The position numbers were made by a program, and so were the translations under genes. From NCBI RefSeq assembly GCF_000336715.1, contig NZ_AOMF01000150.1:1-51204 (forward strand): a stretch of 51,204 nucleotides of DNA. Reading direction: 5' to 3'. Under the pieces are notes generated by a model. That model saw nothing but the letters and a program-made list of their open reading frames with translations, ran no database searches and was not told the DNA's origin. The DNA comes from Halococcus thailandensis JCM 13552 (lineage in GTDB: Archaea > Halobacteriota > Halobacteria > Halobacteriales > Halococcaceae). Position 1 is the stretch's first letter. The number at the start of each line of letters is the position of its first letter. This document shows, piece after piece, positions 42,808 to 51,204 of the stretch.

Positions 42808-43823
42808 CGGTCGTCCTCCATTTCGAGATTGAGCGAGCGCTGCGAATCGCGGAGGACGAACGGGCCGATGGCGAGCGTTCGCTGGGCGATCGTTCCGAGA
42901 CGGATGATGTAGGCCACGAGCACGAAAAACGGGGCCGAGGCGACCGCGGCGGCCGCGCTGACGACGAAGACGACGTTCTCGATGCCGAGCGTCGAGCCGA
43001 TAACCGAGTTCGGGTTCAAATAGAGCAGTCCCGCGATCGAGACGGCGAGGGCCGGCACGCCGGTGTACAGGATGTCACGCGAGAGGTCGACCAGCTCCCG
43101 CCGGAAGTAGAGCGTCTTGAAGTGTTCGCGCGCCGGGCCGAACAGGAAGAGCACGTCGAGTAGCTCCTCGAAGGCCTCGTGTTCGGTCTCGTCGAGCGAG
43201 TCGGCGTAGGCCGACCTGACCCGCCGCGTCGCGTAGATGTTCCAGGAGTAATCGTAGTTCAAAACGGTGCCGATGACGTCGAAATCGCCGAAATCGGCGT
43301 CTGAGAGTCGATCGCCGATCGTGGCCGCGTGCTCGCCCATGCGCTCGGTGAGATCGGTCACGCCCTCGCGCACGGCGTCGTCCTCGTTGTCGGCGACCGC
43401 CGCTTCGAGCGACGACGCGCGATCCTCGCTCAGTTGCATGAACGTCCGCATGAACGAGGCGGGGTCGGCCGGTGCGACCGAGCCGGTGAACGACTCGATG
43501 TCCTGACGGAAATCGACCGCACCGGCCATCCGGTCGCGCTGCTCGCCGAGCGGGCCGAGCTCGCGCGAGAGGACGAGCTGATTGAGCGTGACGACGAGCG
43601 TGATCCCGGTGACCAGCGACATGACGAACGACTGGAACAGCCGCTCGACGTGCGTTCCCTGCCGGATCAGCGTGCGCAACGGGATCGTGTTGACCGCGCC
43701 GACGGCGAGGAGCGCGACGAACAGCCCGCCGGTCAGCAGCGCGGCGACGACGGCGCGGTTGGCGGTGAGCAACAGCCACGAGCGCAGCCGGCCATCGTCG
43801 CCATCCGGGCCGGAATCACTCAT
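42804..43823 (-). CDS. Integral membrane protein, unknown function
   Basis: 339 residues from MSDSGPDGDDGRLRSW. Hydrophobic helices lie at about residues 22-44 and 60-82, and again near 260-280 and 290-312, with a large hydrophilic helical loop between (FRQDIESFTGSVAPADPASF, RASSLEAAVADNEDDAVREG). The loop has coiled-coil-like character. No transporter or enzyme motif is recognised. The 4-nt overlap with the lipoprotein gene suggests a two-protein surface complex. Confidence 0.75.
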   Translation of the reverse strand: MSDSGPDGDDGRLRSWLLLTANRAVVAALLTGGLFVALLAVGAVNTIPLRTLIRQGTHVERLFQSFVMSLVTGITLVVTLNQLVLSRELGPLGEQRDRMAGAVDFRQDIESFTGSVAPADPASFMRTFMQLSEDRASSLEAAVADNEDDAVREGVTDLTERMGEHAATIGDRLSDADFGDFDVIGTVLNYDYSWNIYATRRVRSAYADSLDETEHEAFEELLDVLFLFGPAREHFKTLYFRRELVDLSRDILYTGVPALAVSIAGLLYLNPNSVIGSTLGIENVVFVVSAAAAVASAPFFVLVAYIIRLGTIAQRTLAIGPFVLRDSQRSLNLEMEDDR

Positions 43824-43908
43824 ATCCACGGGAGTCACGTGGCCGACAAAAGCTCTCGGGCTGCACATGAGCCGGCAGGCTCTTTCCGGTCGCCGCCGCA
43901 ACGAGCCC

Positions 43909-44232
43909 ATGAGCGCCCGCACCGTCCGGTCGTACTACCGCTCGATCGACGAGAAGCGCTACGACGAGCTCGAGGAACTCCTCGCGCCCGACTTCGTCCA
44001 CGAGCGCCCCGACCGGACGTTCGAAGGCCAGGAGACGTTCGTCGCGTTCATGCGCGACGACCGTCCGCGAACCGAGACGAGCCACGAGCTCGATAGACTC
44101 TACGACGACGGCGACGAGATCGCCGCCCGCGGCCGCCTGCTCGACGAAGACGGCGATCGCCTGTTCGGGTTCGTCGACGTCCACACGATCGACGACGGGG
44201 CGATCGCGCGCATCGAGACCTACACCGACTGA
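43909..44232 (+). CDS. SnoaL/NTF2-like protein
   Basis: 107 residues starting MSARTVRSYYRSIDEKRYDEL. The sequence has the NTF2-like cone fold pattern: a helix, YYRSIDEKRYDELEELLAPDF, then alternating strands with VHERPDRTFEG and a final IARIETYTD. Such proteins may be polyketide cyclase-like enzymes, isomerases or ligand binders; no catalytic residue is clear here. The stop abuts the serS stop on the opposite strand. Confidence 0.78.
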   Translation: MSARTVRSYYRSIDEKRYDELEELLAPDFVHERPDRTFEGQETFVAFMRDDRPRTETSHELDRLYDDGDEIAARGRLLDEDGDRLFGFVDVHTIDDGAIARIETYTD

Positions 44233-45612
44233 CTATTCCTTGCGGCCCGCGCCGACCGCGCTCTCGCCAACCGGCTCGTGGCCCTCGATGCGCTCCTGGC
44301 CGCCCATGTACGGTCGGAGCGGTTCCGGGATTTCGACGGTGCCGTCCGGGTTCTGGTAGTATTCGAGGATGGCGACCATCACGCGCCCGATGGCGGTGCC
44401 CGAGGCGTTCAGCGTGTGGAGATAGTCGGCCGACTCGTGGCGCTCGGGACGGTATCTGAGCCCGGCCCGGCGGGCCTGGAACGCCTCGAAGTTCGAAGCC
44501 GAGGAGACTTCGAGCCAGCGACCGCCCGCCTCGGGACCCTCTTCCATGTCGTCACCGGGAGCCCAGACCTCCAGGTCGTAGGTCCGCGCCGAGGCGAAGG
44601 TGAGATCGCCGGTACAGAGATCGAGCACGCGATAGGGAAGGTCGAGTCGGCGGAGCGTCTCCTCGGCCTCGGCGAGCAACCCCTCTAGACGCTCGTCGCT
44701 CTCCTCGGGCCGGACGAAGTTCACGAGTTCGACCTTGTTGAACTGGTGGACCCGGACGATCCCGCGGGTCTCGGTGCCGTGTTCGCCTGCCTCGCGCCGG
44801 AAGTTCGGCGTGTAGGCCTGGTGTTTGATCGGGAGATCGTCGTCGAGCAGGATCTCCTCGCGATACATGTTCGTCACCGGCACTTCGGCGGTGGGACAGA
44901 GCCAGAGATCGTCGTCGTCGTAGGCCTCGTGTTCGCTCCCGCCGACCCGGTAGGCGTCGTCGGCGAACTTCGGTAACTGACCCGTGCCGGTCATCGATCT
45001 GCTCGTGACCGGCACCGGCGGGAAGACGTCGACGTACTCCTGCTCGCGGTGCAGATCGAGCATGAACTGGATGAGCGCGTGTTCGAGCCGCGCGCCGTCG
45101 CCCTTGAGGAAGTAGAAGCCCGCACCCGTGGTCTTCGCGCCGCGCTCGAAGTCGAGGATCTCCATCTCCTCGCCCAGATCGTAGTGGGGCGTCACCTCGT
45201 CGGGCAGCTCGCGCAGGTCGTCGAACCCCTCGCGGCGGACCTCGACGTTGTCCGACTCGTCCGCGCCCTCGGGCACGCCCTCCTGGGGAACGTTCGGGAT
45301 TTCGAGCAGCGCCTCGTTCAGTCGTGTTTCGAGATCGTCGGCGCGCTCTTCGATCTCGTCGATGTCCTCCTTGAGGTCTTGCGAGCGCGCGATGGCCTCC
45401 TCGGCTTCCTCGTCCTCGCCGGCCTGTTTGAGTTCGCCGATACGGTTCGAGACCTCGTTGCGCTCGTGACGGAGTTCGTCGCCGCGATTCTTCGCCTCGC
45501 GCCACCGGTCGTCGATGTCGAGCACGTGATCGAGATCCACGTCGGCCCCGCGGGCGTCGAGAGCCGCGCGCACCTCGTCGGTGTGCTCGCGGAGATACTG
45601 TCTGTCGAGCAT
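44233..45612 (-). CDS. serS: Seryl-tRNA synthetase
   Basis: 459 residues, class II bacterial-type SerRS found in haloarchaea (not the rare methanogen type). Residues ~1-105 are the tRNA-binding coiled coil (LRHERNEVSNRIGELKQAGE). Class II motif 2 is FRREAGEHGTETRGIVRVHQ and motif 3 is NASGTAIGRVMVAILEYYQ; the TPTAE-like serine-binding loop is LCPTAEVPVTN. Essential gene. GATTTTGT about 27 nt before the ATG is a likely TATA element. Confidence 0.97.
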   Translation of the reverse strand: MLDRQYLREHTDEVRAALDARGADVDLDHVLDIDDRWREAKNRGDELRHERNEVSNRIGELKQAGEDEEAEEAIARSQDLKEDIDEIEERADDLETRLNEALLEIPNVPQEGVPEGADESDNVEVRREGFDDLRELPDEVTPHYDLGEEMEILDFERGAKTTGAGFYFLKGDGARLEHALIQFMLDLHREQEYVDVFPPVPVTSRSMTGTGQLPKFADDAYRVGGSEHEAYDDDDLWLCPTAEVPVTNMYREEILLDDDLPIKHQAYTPNFRREAGEHGTETRGIVRVHQFNKVELVNFVRPEESDERLEGLLAEAEETLRRLDLPYRVLDLCTGDLTFASARTYDLEVWAPGDDMEEGPEAGGRWLEVSSASNFEAFQARRAGLRYRPERHESADYLHTLNASGTAIGRVMVAILEYYQNPDGTVEIPEPLRPYMGGQERIEGHEPVGESAVGAGRKE

Positions 45613-45692
45613 TTCTCGGCGATTGCATGCCGTGTGACAAAATCCTATTGTTCGACGGGAGGTTTTTCACGGCGCTGGGCGTTTCCGGAGAC

Positions 45693-46595
45693 ATGGCAAT
45701 CGGGGACGTGTTCACCGTCGATGGCTGTTCGGAGCTCCACTACGTCGATACCGGGATGTACGACACCGCGGAGTACGGCGCGGTCTACATCCTCGACGCC
45801 GACCGCCCCGCGCTGATCGACACCGGCATCGGCACCCGCTACGAGAACATCCTCGACGCGCTCGACGAGGTTGGCATCGCTCGGGATGAACTCTCGTACA
45901 TCCTGCCGACCCACGCACATCTCGATCACGCTGGCGGGACGGGCTATCTCGCCGACGCCTGCCCGAACGCCACCGTCCTGACCCACGAGATCGGCGTTCC
46001 TCACCTGATCGATCCCGAGCGCCTCGTCGCGGGGACCAAGGCCGCCGTCGAGAGCCAGTGGGAGTATTACGCCGAGCCGAAACCCGTGCCCGAGGACCGC
46101 ATCGAGGGGCTCTCGGACGGCGACGAGATCGACTGCGGGAACCACACGCTCGCCGTCCACCACGCGCCGGGCCACGCTCCGCACCAGGTGATGTTCCACG
46201 ACCGCGAAAACGACGCCCTGTTCACCGGCGACGCGGCCGGCATCTGGATCCCAAGCATCGAGACGATCCGTCAGACGTCGCCGCCATCGAACTTCGATCT
46301 GGAGGCCTGTCTCGCCGACGTCGAAACGATCCGCGAGATCGATCCCGATGTCCTGTGTTTCGGCCACTTCGGCCCCCGGGAGTACGACGAAGCGCTGATG
46401 GACGAGTACGAACGGATTCTGGAGGAGTGGGTCGCGGACATCGAGAGCGCACGCGCCGAGTTGGGTGACGACGAGGCGGTCATCGAGCGGTTCGTCGAGC
46501 GCAGCGACATGGCCGAGGCGTGGTCCGAGCGGAAGGCCAGCGCCGAGGAGCGGCTGAACGTCCGCGGCGTGCTCGCGTATCTCGATCAGCAGTAG
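45693..46595 (+). CDS. MBL-fold metallo-hydrolase
   Basis: 300 residues from MAIGDVFTVDGCSELH. The zinc-binding signature is PTHAHLDHAGG; further ligands are in HHAPGHAPHQV, LFTGDAA and CFGHFGPRE. Residues after ~230 form a helical extension with acidic heptads (EEWVADIESARAELGDDEAV). The reaction is hydrolytic and the metal is probably zinc, but the substrate (lactonase, glyoxalase-like or other) is not decided by sequence. TTTTTCA about 27 nt upstream is the promoter element. Confidence 0.9.
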   Translation: MAIGDVFTVDGCSELHYVDTGMYDTAEYGAVYILDADRPALIDTGIGTRYENILDALDEVGIARDELSYILPTHAHLDHAGGTGYLADACPNATVLTHEIGVPHLIDPERLVAGTKAAVESQWEYYAEPKPVPEDRIEGLSDGDEIDCGNHTLAVHHAPGHAPHQVMFHDRENDALFTGDAAGIWIPSIETIRQTSPPSNFDLEACLADVETIREIDPDVLCFGHFGPREYDEALMDEYERILEEWVADIESARAELGDDEAVIERFVERSDMAEAWSERKASAEERLNVRGVLAYLDQQ

Positions 46596-46992
46596 CGTCG
46601 CGACTGCGCCGAATCTTCTCTCCCCATCGCTCGAAGCGCCAAGACGAACCCATCGAAGCGACGACGGACGGCGCGAAAATAGCCACGTCGCGTGATTCGC
46701 GTGCGAGCGAACTACCCTGACAAATATTCGGTCTCATCTCGTTCTCCTCGCCTCACTTCCTCTCGTTTTCGAGTTCCGGATCATCGACGAGCGCCGACTC
46801 CGATCGGCGATCGATGGCCGTCGGTGGCGACGACCGAGCGGCTGAAATCGTCATGGCGGAAAATCAACTTCCTGCGGGAAGCGTGTTTCTCTATTCAATT
46901 TCGTTCGTGTTGTTGTAGTTTCATCCCACAAATCTGTTTGAGACGGAAGTTATAAGTCATTCCGTGGTATGGATCCAAGTGGGTCGAACGGA
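46596..46992 (+). promoter_or_regulatory. 397-bp gap with the xsc promoter (TATA 46951-46956)
   Basis: No gene is supported. TATAAG at 46951-46956 predicts a start near 46978, downstream of the ATG at 46969, so the xsc start is taken as ATG 46993 with a short leader. CTTCC-TGCG-GGAAG at 46868-46881 is a small hairpin upstream. The last ~130 bases are AT-rich compared with the rest of the window. Confidence 0.5.
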
Positions 46993-48780
46993 ATGTCACG
47001 ACAGCAAGCACCACCACCGACCGAGGACGCACCGCTCCACGAGGGTGAGACGATGTCGCCGAGCGAGGCGCTGCTCGAACAGTTCGTCGCCGAGGACGCC
47101 GACGTGATGTTCGGCATCGTCGGCTCGGCGTTCATGGACTTCCTCGACATCATGCCGCAGGCGGGGATCCGCTACCTGCCCGTGCGCCACGAACAGAACG
47201 CCGCCCACATGGCCGACGGCTACGCCGAAGCGCTCTGTGGCCGCGAACCGGGTATCTGCGTCGCCCAGAACGGTCCCGGCGTCACCAACATGGTCACCGG
47301 GATCAAGGCCGCCCAGCTCAACCACTCGCCGGTGATCATGCTCTCGCCGACGGCCACCACCGGTTCGATAGGAACTGATGGGTTCCAGGAGGCCGACACC
47401 ATGTCGATCTTCGACGAGTGTGTCGACTGGCAGGGCCGTCTCGAGGACAACAGCCGCGTCGCCGAGTACGTGCGGACGGCCTACCGCGAATCGCTGACCG
47501 AGATGGGGCCCACCCAGATCGACTTCGCCCGCGACCAGCTCTACGGCGAGATCGAGACCGACGTGCTCCAGCCCAACCAGTACCGCCAGGAAAGCATCGG
47601 TGCGGCCGACGATTCGAAGGTGAGCGAGGCCGCGACTATGCTCTCGGAGGCCGACAACCCGGCGATCATCGCCGGCCTCGGCACGATCTACTCCGACGCG
47701 ATCGACGAGGTCGCCGACCTCGCCGAGCGGCTGAACGCGCCGGTCGCCAATTCGTACCTCCACAACGACAGCTTCCCGATCAGCCATCCCCTCGCCGTGG
47801 GCGCGCTCGGCTACGGCGGCTCGAAGGCCGCGATGGAGACGCTCTCGGAGGCCGACTGCGTGCTCGCCGTCGGCAGCCGTCTCAGCGGCTTCGGCCTCCT
47901 CCCCCAGTACGGGATGGACTGGTTCCCCGAGGACGCCGACGTCATCCAGATCGACGCCGACGCTTCCCAGATCGGCCGCACCACGCGCGTCGAGTTGGGA
48001 CTCGTGGGTGACGCCGCCGAAACCGTCCGGGGCCTCGCCGGCGATCTCGACGCGTCCGCCGGTGCGGACGAGGGGCGCGTCGACGAGATCGAACAGGCCT
48101 ATGCCGACTGGAAGGACGAACTCGAAGAGATGTCCCAGTCGGATCAGATGCCGATCCACCCGCGGCGCGCACTCTGGGACGTCGCACAGGCGCTGCCCGA
48201 GAACACGATGGTGGCGACGGACATCGGCAACACCTGTTCGATGGCCAACGCCTACCTCGAGTTCGACAACCCAGGTAACTTCCTCGCCGCCGGTACCTAC
48301 GGCAACTGCGGGTTCGCATACCCCGCGGCCATCGGCGCAAAGGTCGCCCGACCCGACGACCCCGCAGTGGCGCTCGTCGGCGACGGCGCGTGGGGCATGC
48401 AGTCGCTCAACGAAGTCATGACCGCCGTCCGTGAGGACATCCCGGCCGTGGCGGTCGTGTTCAACAACATGGAGTGGGGTGCCGAGAAGCAGAACCAGTA
48501 CTGGTTCTACAACGACCGCTTCGTCGGCACCGACCTGCCGGAGAACCCCGACTTCGCCGAGATCGCCCGCGACATGGGCGCACACGGCACGCGGGTCAAA
48601 GACCCAGACAACATCCAGTCGACGATGACCGACGCGCTCCAGTCGGGCGAACCCGCCGTCGTCGAGATCATGACCGACGGGACGGAGCTACTCGAACCGT
48701 TCCGCCGCGACGCGCTCGACGATCCCGAGCGCGTCCTGGAGAAGTACCGCCAGCCCGGCGACGCCAACTACGAGGGCTGA
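46993..48780 (+). CDS. xsc: Sulfoacetaldehyde acetyltransferase
   Basis: 595 residues from [23 protein letters not shown]-dependent enzyme of the acetolactate-synthase superfamily that converts sulfoacetaldehyde and phosphate to acetyl phosphate and sulfite, the key step in taurine and isethionate use. Xsc-type signatures are [20 protein letters not shown], the TPP/Mg motif [14 protein letters not shown] and [19 protein letters not shown]. The next gene is pta, which takes acetyl phosphate to acetyl-CoA, strongly supporting the assignment. The first ~25 residues are an extra acidic tail. Genes for sulfoacetaldehyde formation are not in the window. Confidence 0.9.
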   Translation: MSRQQAPPPTEDAPLHEGETMSPSEALLEQFVAEDADVMFGIVGSAFMDFLDIMPQAGIRYLPVRHEQNAAHMADGYAEALCGREPGICVAQNGPGVTNMVTGIKAAQLNHSPVIMLSPTATTGSIGTDGFQEADTMSIFDECVDWQGRLEDNSRVAEYVRTAYRESLTEMGPTQIDFARDQLYGEIETDVLQPNQYRQESIGAADDSKVSEAATMLSEADNPAIIAGLGTIYSDAIDEVADLAERLNAPVANSYLHNDSFPISHPLAVGALGYGGSKAAMETLSEADCVLAVGSRLSGFGLLPQYGMDWFPEDADVIQIDADASQIGRTTRVELGLVGDAAETVRGLAGDLDASAGADEGRVDEIEQAYADWKDELEEMSQSDQMPIHPRRALWDVAQALPENTMVATDIGNTCSMANAYLEFDNPGNFLAAGTYGNCGFAYPAAIGAKVARPDDPAVALVGDGAWGMQSLNEVMTAVREDIPAVAVVFNNMEWGAEKQNQYWFYNDRFVGTDLPENPDFAEIARDMGAHGTRVKDPDNIQSTMTDALQSGEPAVVEIMTDGTELLEPFRRDALDDPERVLEKYRQPGDANYEG

Positions 48781-48821
48781 GCCGGCGGCGGCCACCGACC
48801 GTCACCGCATTCGAACCACCG

Positions 48822-49886
48822 ATGAGCCTTCTTTCACGACTTCGCGAACAAGCACGGACGGCGAGTCCGCGCATCGTTCTCCCCGAAGCCCACGACAGTC
48901 GCGTGCGTAAAGCAGCTATCAGGGCCGCACGCGATGGCATCGCCGAGCCGGTGCTGTTGGGTGTCGACGAGGGATCACGCGAACTATGTACCGAGCACGG
49001 CCTGCCGCAGGGCGCACTCACCGTTCTCGATCGGTCCGACGAACAGATTGAGGAGGACGTCGCCGCGTACGCCGCGCTGCGCGACGTGCCTGTTCCGGTT
49101 GCAAAGCGCGTGCTCGACGACGAATTGGTGCTCGGGGCGTGGCTCGCGCGCACCGGCGAGGCCGAGGGGCTGGTCGCGGGCGCGACCCATCCGACCGCCG
49201 AGGTGGTCGCGACGGCCAACGGGATCGTCGGTCTGGATCCGCTGGTCGACACTGCGTCGAGCTACTTCCTGATGGCGTTCGACGACCCGGCCATCGGCGA
49301 GAACGGCGCGCTGCTCTACGCCGACTGCGGGGTGAACATCGATCCCGACGACGAGCAGCTGGCGGATATCGCACTCGCGACCGCGACGACCGCCGAGGAG
49401 CTCCTCGGCTGGGAGCCACGGGTCGCCATGCTCTCGTTTTCGACGAAGGGGAGCGCGAGCCACGAGACCGTCGACGAGATCCGGCGGGCGACCGAGATCG
49501 CCCGCGAGCGGATGGACGGGCTCTGCATCGACGGCGAGCTCCAGAGCGACGCGGCGCTCGTCCCGAGTATTGCCGAGCGAAAGAACGGTGACGCAGGCGT
49601 CGTCAACGGCGACGCGAACGTGCTCGTCTTCCCGGATCTGAACGCGGGCAACATCGCCTACAAACTCACCGAGCGGCTCGCGGGTGCGACGGCGCTCGGC
49701 CCGGTGCTACAGGGTTACGCGCGACCGCTGAGCGATCTCTCGCGCGGTGCGAGCGCCGACGACGTCTACGACATCGTCACGATCACCGCCGCCCGCGCCG
49801 CAGCGAGCGAGGGGTTCGCCGACGGAACGATCCTCGAACGCGGGCAGTTGGCTCGACGCGAACAGGAACCGCCACGGCCCGAGTGA
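48822..49886 (+). CDS. pta: Phosphate acetyltransferase
   Basis: 354 residues. Converts acetyl phosphate and CoA to acetyl-CoA and phosphate, consuming the Xsc product. Family features: N-terminal [19 protein letters not shown], then [69 protein letters not shown] and [19 protein letters not shown]. This is the short PTB/PTA form without the N-terminal DRTGG domain. It lies 41 nt after xsc on the same strand, so the two form one operon. A hairpin and T5 tract follow. Confidence 0.95.
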   Translation: MSLLSRLREQARTASPRIVLPEAHDSRVRKAAIRAARDGIAEPVLLGVDEGSRELCTEHGLPQGALTVLDRSDEQIEEDVAAYAALRDVPVPVAKRVLDDELVLGAWLARTGEAEGLVAGATHPTAEVVATANGIVGLDPLVDTASSYFLMAFDDPAIGENGALLYADCGVNIDPDDEQLADIALATATTAEELLGWEPRVAMLSFSTKGSASHETVDEIRRATEIARERMDGLCIDGELQSDAALVPSIAERKNGDAGVVNGDANVLVFPDLNAGNIAYKLTERLAGATALGPVLQGYARPLSDLSRGASADDVYDIVTITAARAAASEGFADGTILERGQLARREQEPPRPE

Positions 49887-49925
49887 TCGGCGGATCACCG
49901 TATCGATCATCGGGCAATTGTTTTT
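49883..49925 (+). terminator. Hairpin and T-tract after pta
   Basis: GTGATC-GGCG-GATCAC (49883-49898) overlaps the pta stop codon, and a T5 tract ends at 49925. This fits transcription termination of the xsc-pta operon. Confidence 0.55.
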
Positions 49926-50374
49926 GCTAACGATCTCCATTCCACGGGAGTCCGTTCGACCGCACCGACAGCGGGATCGCTGCTCACGGTGATGGCGAAC
50001 GTTCGTGGCGTCCGAACGGAGATCTCGGCTACTGACAGTATCGATCCGGACAGACCGCGTCACACTGCGCTCGCTGGTCTCTCGGACATCGTTGGTCCCG
50101 AAACGTCGCCGATGATGGCGTTCGTCGAGTGCGTAGGGATGCGACAGCTCTCGTATTATGATCGCCGACGTCGCTTCGGTTCTGCTCTCGATCACTCCTA
50201 GCTATCGGGCCCGTGGTACGACGACAGCGAGCGGAACAGGAATACCGTGTTTCTGACGAGTGGATTCTGTTTTGGAATCCTCTCCAAGAAAACCGTCATC
50301 GGTCGAAAGGGGGTGCTGACGGCCGCCGGTCGGAAGCGATGGGGCTGTCGGCAGCGCGGTCGAGAAGTGGTGTG
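49926..50374. other. Intergenic region without recognised gene
   Basis: About 449 bp. Short frames on both strands have no protein-like pattern. No repeat copy of families 1 or 2 is seen here. Confidence 0.5.
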
Positions 50375-51186
50375 CTACTGCTGTTCGGACACCGGCTTTC
50401 GGGTCTCCTCCACCGTGGTTTCGGTCGTCGTCCGCCGTGAGAGCGCGAACAGCACCGCGCCGAGGACGACCCAGGCGACGACGATCGCCCACTCGCGCGG
50501 CCAGAGCAGCGCCGAGGGCGCGCCGGGCATGTAGAGCCCGATGAAAAACAGCGTCACGATCATCCCGGCGATGCCGAAGGTGTAGCCACCGGGAAGCTTG
50601 AACGGGCGCTCCATCTCGGGTTCGTTGTAGCGCAGCGCGACGAACGACAGCGCGACGGTGAACCAGGCGAGCACGATCCCGAGCGAGCCGGCGTTGATGA
50701 TCGAACTGACGAAGTTGCCGCCGAACCACGGCGCGGCCATCGAGAGCGCGCCGATGAGAACGATCGCGCGCGAGGGCGTGTTGTACTCGGGGTGGACCGT
50801 GGCGAGCGACTCCGGTAGGAGCCCCGAGTCGGCCATCGCGAAGACGATGCGGCTCGCGCCGATGACGAACGCGCTCCAGCTGGTGAGCAGCGCGCCGATG
50901 CCGACGATCGTCATCAGTTTGCCCGCCACGGTGCTGCCGAAGATCGCGCTCATCGCCGTCGCGGCGGGGACGAGGCTGTCGCCGAGCGCGCCCGCGGCGA
51001 CGGCCCCGCCGGCCGCCCAGATGCTGACGATGTAGAACAGGCCGACCGTCGCGACGACGGCGAGCACCACCAGCGCGAGCGAGCGCGAGGACATGTCGGC
51101 CTCCTCGGCGGCCTGTGGCACGACGTCGAAGCCGACGAACAGCATCGGCACCTGGATGGCGACGGTCGTGACCCCGAGCACCGGCG
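50375..51186 (-). CDS. APC-family permease, N-terminal part missing
   Basis: About 270 C-terminal residues of an amino acid/polyamine/organocation permease; the frame is still open at the adaptor junction. Visible membrane segments include TTVAIQVPMLFVGFD, VVLAVVATVGLFYIVSIWAAG, TIVGIGALLTSWSAFVIGASRIVFAMA and two or three later helices; AEEADMSSR and MADSGLLPESLATVHPEYNTP are typical APC loop motifs. The apparent GTG start at 51181 is an internal Val, not the true start. It is convergent with xsc-pta, so a role in taurine uptake is possible but unproven. Confidence 0.85.
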
Positions 51187-51204
51187 CTGTCTCTTATACA
51201 CATC
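51187..51204 (-). other. Nextera adaptor remnant at contig end
   Basis: CTGTCTCTTATACACATC is the complement of the Tn5 mosaic end, cut one base short. Genomic sequence ends at 51186. Confidence 0.97.

Noticed and set aside
46969-46995. ATG at 46969 as the xsc start
   Set aside because: The TATA at 46951 would place transcription start downstream of this ATG; ATG 46993 fits better.
49989-50201. 70-codon frame after pta
   Set aside because: No recognisable motif, no promoter or coding bias; treated as intergenic.

Overview
The window is a high-GC, protein-dense piece of a halophilic archaeal (class Halobacteria) chromosome. Predicted proteins are strongly acidic. Many promoters have a TATA element about 27 nt upstream of the start codon, which fits leaderless transcripts. 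The gene content is archaeal or haloarchaeal: SepF, RadA, Hel308, KEOPS Cgi121, an NMD3-like protein, archaeal shikimate-pathway enzymes, a class III PHA synthase and several small haloarchaea-only families. A Halococcus-like genus is possible, but nothing here proves it. Both ends carry the Nextera transposase mosaic-end sequence, so this is an assembled contig with untrimmed adaptors; the first and last genes are cut by the contig ends.

Layout. 1-5.5 kb: a truncated zinc-ribbon protein, a DUF5611-like protein, a lipoprotein, sepF, rimI, a cytosolic subtilisin and 3-dehydroquinate synthase II. 5.9-9.5 kb: trpC-trpB-trpA followed by the first archaeal shikimate-route enzyme, all on the minus strand, with two TTGTACAT boxes at the trpC promoter. 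9.6-15.8 kb: an alkyltransferase-like protein lacking the catalytic cysteine, an aldo/keto reductase flanked by two inverted copies of an intergenic repeat, radA, and a pspAB / SHOCT / htpX membrane-stress group interrupted by a lower-GC TPR gene. 15.9-22.3 kb: NMD3-like protein, NhaC antiporter, a GltP-type symporter and an XPD-like Fe-S helicase. 22.4-33.9 kb: a sugar-epimerase-like protein with a membrane partner, several small haloarchaeal families, PHP, cupin, DCC1, nucleoside hydrolase, a glutaryl-CoA-dehydrogenase-like enzyme, an SCP2-like protein, a class I amidotransferase and a glutamate-cysteine ligase homologue.

34-37.8 kb holds a complete polyhydroxyalkanoate cluster: phaR-phaP-phaE-phaC on the minus strand and phaJ divergent, with nested inverted repeats between them. 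PhaJ can feed (R)-3-hydroxyacyl-CoA to the PhaEC synthase, PhaP coats granules, and PhaR probably controls the operon. 37.8-46.6 kb: an alpha/beta hydrolase, SMR exporter, cgi121-hel308, a ferredoxin, a lipoprotein/membrane-protein pair, serS and an MBL hydrolase. 47-51.2 kb: a sulfoacetaldehyde acetyltransferase (xsc) and phosphate acetyltransferase (pta) pair, which together convert a C2 sulfonate intermediate to acetyl-CoA and sulfite, then a truncated APC permease.

No rRNA, tRNA, CRISPR array or transposase was found. The most unusual non-coding content is two families of intergenic repeats (two copies each), rich in perfect hairpins with 3-nt loops, plus several inverted-repeat units between genes.
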